Assembly: GCF_946478835.1 (NCBI RefSeq)
Contig: NZ_CAMLDV010000043.1
Location: 1-23,492, forward strand
From: an uncultured Bdellovibrio sp.
GTDB taxonomy: Bacteria; Bdellovibrionota; Bdellovibrionia; Bdellovibrionales; Bdellovibrionaceae
DNA length: 23,492 nucleotides
Direction: 5' to 3'
The translations under genes were made by a program, and so were the position numbers. Under the pieces are notes generated by a model. The model saw nothing but the letters and a program-made list of their open reading frames with translations, searched no databases and was not told where the DNA came from. This document shows positions 21,596 through 23,492 of the stretch, in pieces. Numbering within the stretch: the stretch's first letter is position 1; every line of letters starts with the position of its first letter.

Positions 21596-22561
21596 TCATG
21601 AAAGTGTTTGCAGTTTGTGAGGCACCAAATTCTTTTCAGCTAAGAACGCGTCATTAAAAATCTTAGACGTGTAGCGAAGTGCAGAATCCCCCAGAACGGT
21701 GACAATGGTAAGCCCCTTGGCTTGGTTTTCAAGCGCGTACTTGTAGGCCGCATAAAGGTTCAATGCCGCGGAAGTTCCCACCAGCAACCCATCTTTTTGT
21801 GCCAGATGATAAAGCATTGAAATCATCTCTGTGTCGTTGACTTGAACCGCATCATCGATCACAGCTTCTTTAAAGTTCGCGGTTAAACGCATGATTCCGA
21901 TGCCTTCAGTGATCGAAGAGCCCGTTGATTTTATTTCACCTGTTTTTAAATAAGAATAAAGTCCCGATCCCAAAGGATCAGCTAAGCGAATATGCACTTT
22001 CGTATCTTTTTCTTTTAGATAACGAGAAACGCCGGCAATAGTTCCGCCAGTTCCTGATGAGCAAACAAAGGCATCGACTTTGCCATTTGTTTGCTCCCAA
22101 ATTTCAGGGCCGGTTGTTTTGTAGTGGCTCTTATAATTAGCCACGTTTTCAAATTGGTTCGCCCAAAAAGCGCCGCGCTCTTCGGCAAGTCTTCTTGCCG
22201 TATGATAAAAATGATTTTGGTCTGCGAAAGGACAAGGAGGAACGGTGACAAGTTCCACACCCAGGGCATTCAAGGTTTGATATTTTTCTGCGGCTTGATT
22301 GTTAGGCATCACAATCAAACATTTGTATCCTTTTTGTGCCGCCAGCGTTGCAAGTCCGATTCCTGTATTGCCAGCCGTGCCTTCAACAATGGTTCCTCCG
22401 GCTTTTAACAATCCATCTTTTTCAGCTTGTTCAATAATGCCGTGAGCGGCACGGTCTTTAACACTGCCGCCAACATTCAGAAATTCAGCTTTTCCGTAAA
22501 TTTGACAGCCGGTCATTTCAGACAAAGAATTGATTTTAATAAGCGGCGTTGGATAAAGCAC
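21596..22561 (-). CDS. Cysteine synthase-like PLP enzyme
   Basis: This encodes 321 residues from a GTG with a strong AAGGTGGT ribosome binding site. It is a fold-type II PLP enzyme of the cysteine synthase / cystathionine beta-synthase group: GGSVKDRAAHG holds the PLP lysine (K35), GTAGNTGIGLA (61-71) the substrate loop, and SSGTGGTIAGV the PLP phosphate loop. The substrate loop has Ala where CysK and CysM have Ser (TSGNTG), as in the uncharacterised yeast YGR012W-type branch. O-acetylserine sulphhydrylase activity is therefore not certain. A beta-cyanoalanine synthase or other beta-replacement activity is possible. It lies 33 nt downstream of truC, probably co-transcribed. No serine acetyltransferase gene is nearby. 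Confidence 0.85.
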   Translation of the reverse strand: MLYPTPLIKINSLSEMTGCQIYGKAEFLNVGGSVKDRAAHGIIEQAEKDGLLKAGGTIVEGTAGNTGIGLATLAAQKGYKCLIVMPNNQAAEKYQTLNALGVELVTVPPCPFADQNHFYHTARRLAEERGAFWANQFENVANYKSHYKTTGPEIWEQTNGKVDAFVCSSGTGGTIAGVSRYLKEKDTKVHIRLADPLGSGLYSYLKTGEIKSTGSSITEGIGIMRLTANFKEAVIDDAVQVNDTEMISMLYHLAQKDGLLVGTSAALNLYAAYKYALENQAKGLTIVTVLGDSALRYTSKIFNDAFLAEKNLVPHKLQTLS

Positions 22562-22594
22562 GGTAAACCACCTTGGTTGCGCTATTATCTAAGC

Positions 22595-23290
22595 TTACTG
22601 GTTCTGACCAAAAAGTGAATAGATCTTTTCCCACTTTTGGCAAGGTGGTGCTGAAATTTTTAAATCTTCTCCGCTCCAAGGATGTTTGAACTCAACACTG
22701 AGCGCCTTGAGGCAAAGACCTTTGATTTCCAAATGATCGCGGAAGAATCGGTTGTGGTGAGAATCTCCATGTTCTATGTCACCTAAAAGAGGATGAGCGA
22801 TCCGATCAAAGTGACGACGGATTTGATGCCATCGACCTGTCACAGGTTTGACATCCACCAAAGAGTAGCGTGCCGTTGGATACTTTTTTCCAACAGGAAA
22901 AGGAAGCTCAATGGCAGAAAGTCTTTTGTAAAGTGTTTGTGATTCAAGAAGTCCTTCTTCACCTAAAACTTCCAAAGGAATATGAATAGAGCCTTCTTCT
23001 TCTACATGCCCCCGCACAACCGCGTGATAAGTTTTTTGAAGCTGTCTTTCCATAAAAAGGCGACTTAATTCGCGCGTGGCCTCCCGAGATGTCGCCCACA
23101 AAAGAACTCCGCTGGTGGGAGCATCCAGACGGTGAACGGGAAACACATCTCGCTTCATAAGATCGCGCAGATGATAAAGACAGATTTTTTCTTTCGGGAC
23201 AGGATAAGGAGAAAGCTCCGGCGGGTGTACAAAGTACCCGGCAGGCTTATCAATCGCAAAGAAGTAGTCGTCCTGATAAAGAATTCTCAT
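22595..23290 (-). CDS. truC: tRNA pseudouridine synthase TruC-type
   Basis: This encodes 231 residues of the RluA family. VHRLDAPTSGVLLWA carries the catalytic Asp56 in the HRLD motif. The middle QKTYHAVVRG and the C-terminal GRWHQIRRHFDRIAHPLLGD then IEHGDSHHNRFFR are characteristic of TruC, which makes pseudouridine 65 in tRNA. There is no S4 domain, as expected for TruC. It is cytoplasmic. It heads an operon with the cysteine synthase-like gene. The start has no Shine-Dalgarno but lies 8 nt after a near-consensus -10 box (see promoter entry), so the transcript is probably leaderless. Confidence 0.9.
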   Translation of the reverse strand: MRILYQDDYFFAIDKPAGYFVHPPELSPYPVPKEKICLYHLRDLMKRDVFPVHRLDAPTSGVLLWATSREATRELSRLFMERQLQKTYHAVVRGHVEEEGSIHIPLEVLGEEGLLESQTLYKRLSAIELPFPVGKKYPTARYSLVDVKPVTGRWHQIRRHFDRIAHPLLGDIEHGDSHHNRFFRDHLEIKGLCLKALSVEFKHPWSGEDLKISAPPCQKWEKIYSLFGQNQ

Positions 23291-23298
23291 CGCCCGGG

Positions 23299-23327
23299 AT
23301 ATTAAATAGGGGCTTTTTTAGAGTCAA
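23299..23327 (-). promoter_or_regulatory. Promoter of the truC operon, probably leaderless
   Basis: On the complement, TTGACT (23322-23327), a 17-nt spacer and TAATAT (23299-23304) end 8 nt before the ATG at 23290. It is the best sigma70-type promoter in the window. Confidence 0.65.
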
Positions 23328-23345
23328 TCTGGTATGGTTGCCTCT

Positions 23346-23492
23346 ATGGAAAATTCATGTTGTTCATGTTTAAAACCGTCGGCGACTTTGCAGTGCGGGA
23401 TCTGTAAAGATTCTGTTTGTAAGAAGTGCGCCCAATTTCTAGGGGAAGACAGTTTCTCGTTTTTAGAGAAAGTCTCTGAAGAGCTTTCTCAT
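23346..23492 (+). CDS. Cys-rich (zinc-ribbon/B-box-like) protein, 5' part only
   Basis: An ATG at 23346 opens a frame that runs to the window end without a stop, giving the first 49 residues (MENSCCSCLKPSATLQCGIC, KDSVCKKCAQFLGEDSFSFL, EKVSEELSH). Four CxxC-type pairs (C5/C8, C17/C20, C25/C28, with an extra C6) suggest a zinc-binding module of the kind seen in B-box or zinc-ribbon proteins; the rest lies outside the window. It is divergent from truC across 55 bp. No clear ribosome binding site is present; a TATGGT box ends 7 nt upstream. The function is unknown. Confidence 0.7.
   Translation, partial: MENSCCSCLKPSATLQCGICKDSVCKKCAQFLGEDSFSFLEKVSEELSH

Overview
The window looks like chromosome from a Gram-negative, predatory-type deltaproteobacterium, most probably a Bdellovibrio relative. 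This is an inference from gene content and style, not a match to a known genome. The evidence is a moderate, slightly AT-rich composition, dense gene packing, many small secreted proteins and lipoproteins without recognisable families, and housekeeping-type families (YaeQ, DUF899, pirin, PhoD-like phosphatase, PA2778/PA2779 pair, TruC). I saw no phage, transposon, tRNA, rRNA or CRISPR array.

Left part (1-9500): a truncated yaeQ-family gene and a DUF899 thioredoxin-like protein on +; a GNAT acyltransferase on - that seems to lack a normal start codon; an HTH-YkvA (DUF1232) fusion; a secreted phospholipase D-family protein; two lipoproteins; a secreted PHB-depolymerase-type esterase on - preceded by a tiny upstream ORF; a 430-residue secreted protein of unknown function; a periplasmic solute-binding protein on -; a gene-poor interval of about 360 bp with a possible decayed small gene; and a secreted Ser/Thr/Pro-rich protein on -.

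Middle (9500-17930): a YqcI/YcgG (GntA-like) haem-enzyme family gene whose start lies in a 10-bp inverted repeat; a two-gene - operon (SRPBCC protein, then a zinc alcohol/formaldehyde dehydrogenase) facing a secreted unknown protein across a 14-bp palindrome; a LysR regulator divergent from an FMN reductase-OsmC operon; a pirin gene; a small cysteine-rich secreted protein; and an orphan PrpF-family isomerase. The LysR/FMN-reductase intergenic region and the pirin upstream region carry the same TTATCCA-N6-TGRATAA box. This suggests one electrophile/quinone-stress regulon made of these four genes.

Right part (17930-23492): an unknown helical protein on -; a PA2779-PA2778 pair (a membrane-tailed small protein with a Gly-Gly just before its C-terminal membrane segment, followed by a C39-like cysteine peptidase lipoprotein with TPRs); a Tat-exported PhoD-like phosphatase; a truC / cysteine-synthase-like operon; and the start of a Cys-rich zinc-binding-type protein cut by the window end.

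Two features recur. At least four genes have a near-consensus -10 box ending only 6-8 nt before the start codon and no good ribosome binding site, as expected for leaderless mRNAs. Four of seven convergent gene pairs end in the same TTAA or TTAG tetranucleotide, so their stop codons overlap by 4 nt with no terminator between them.
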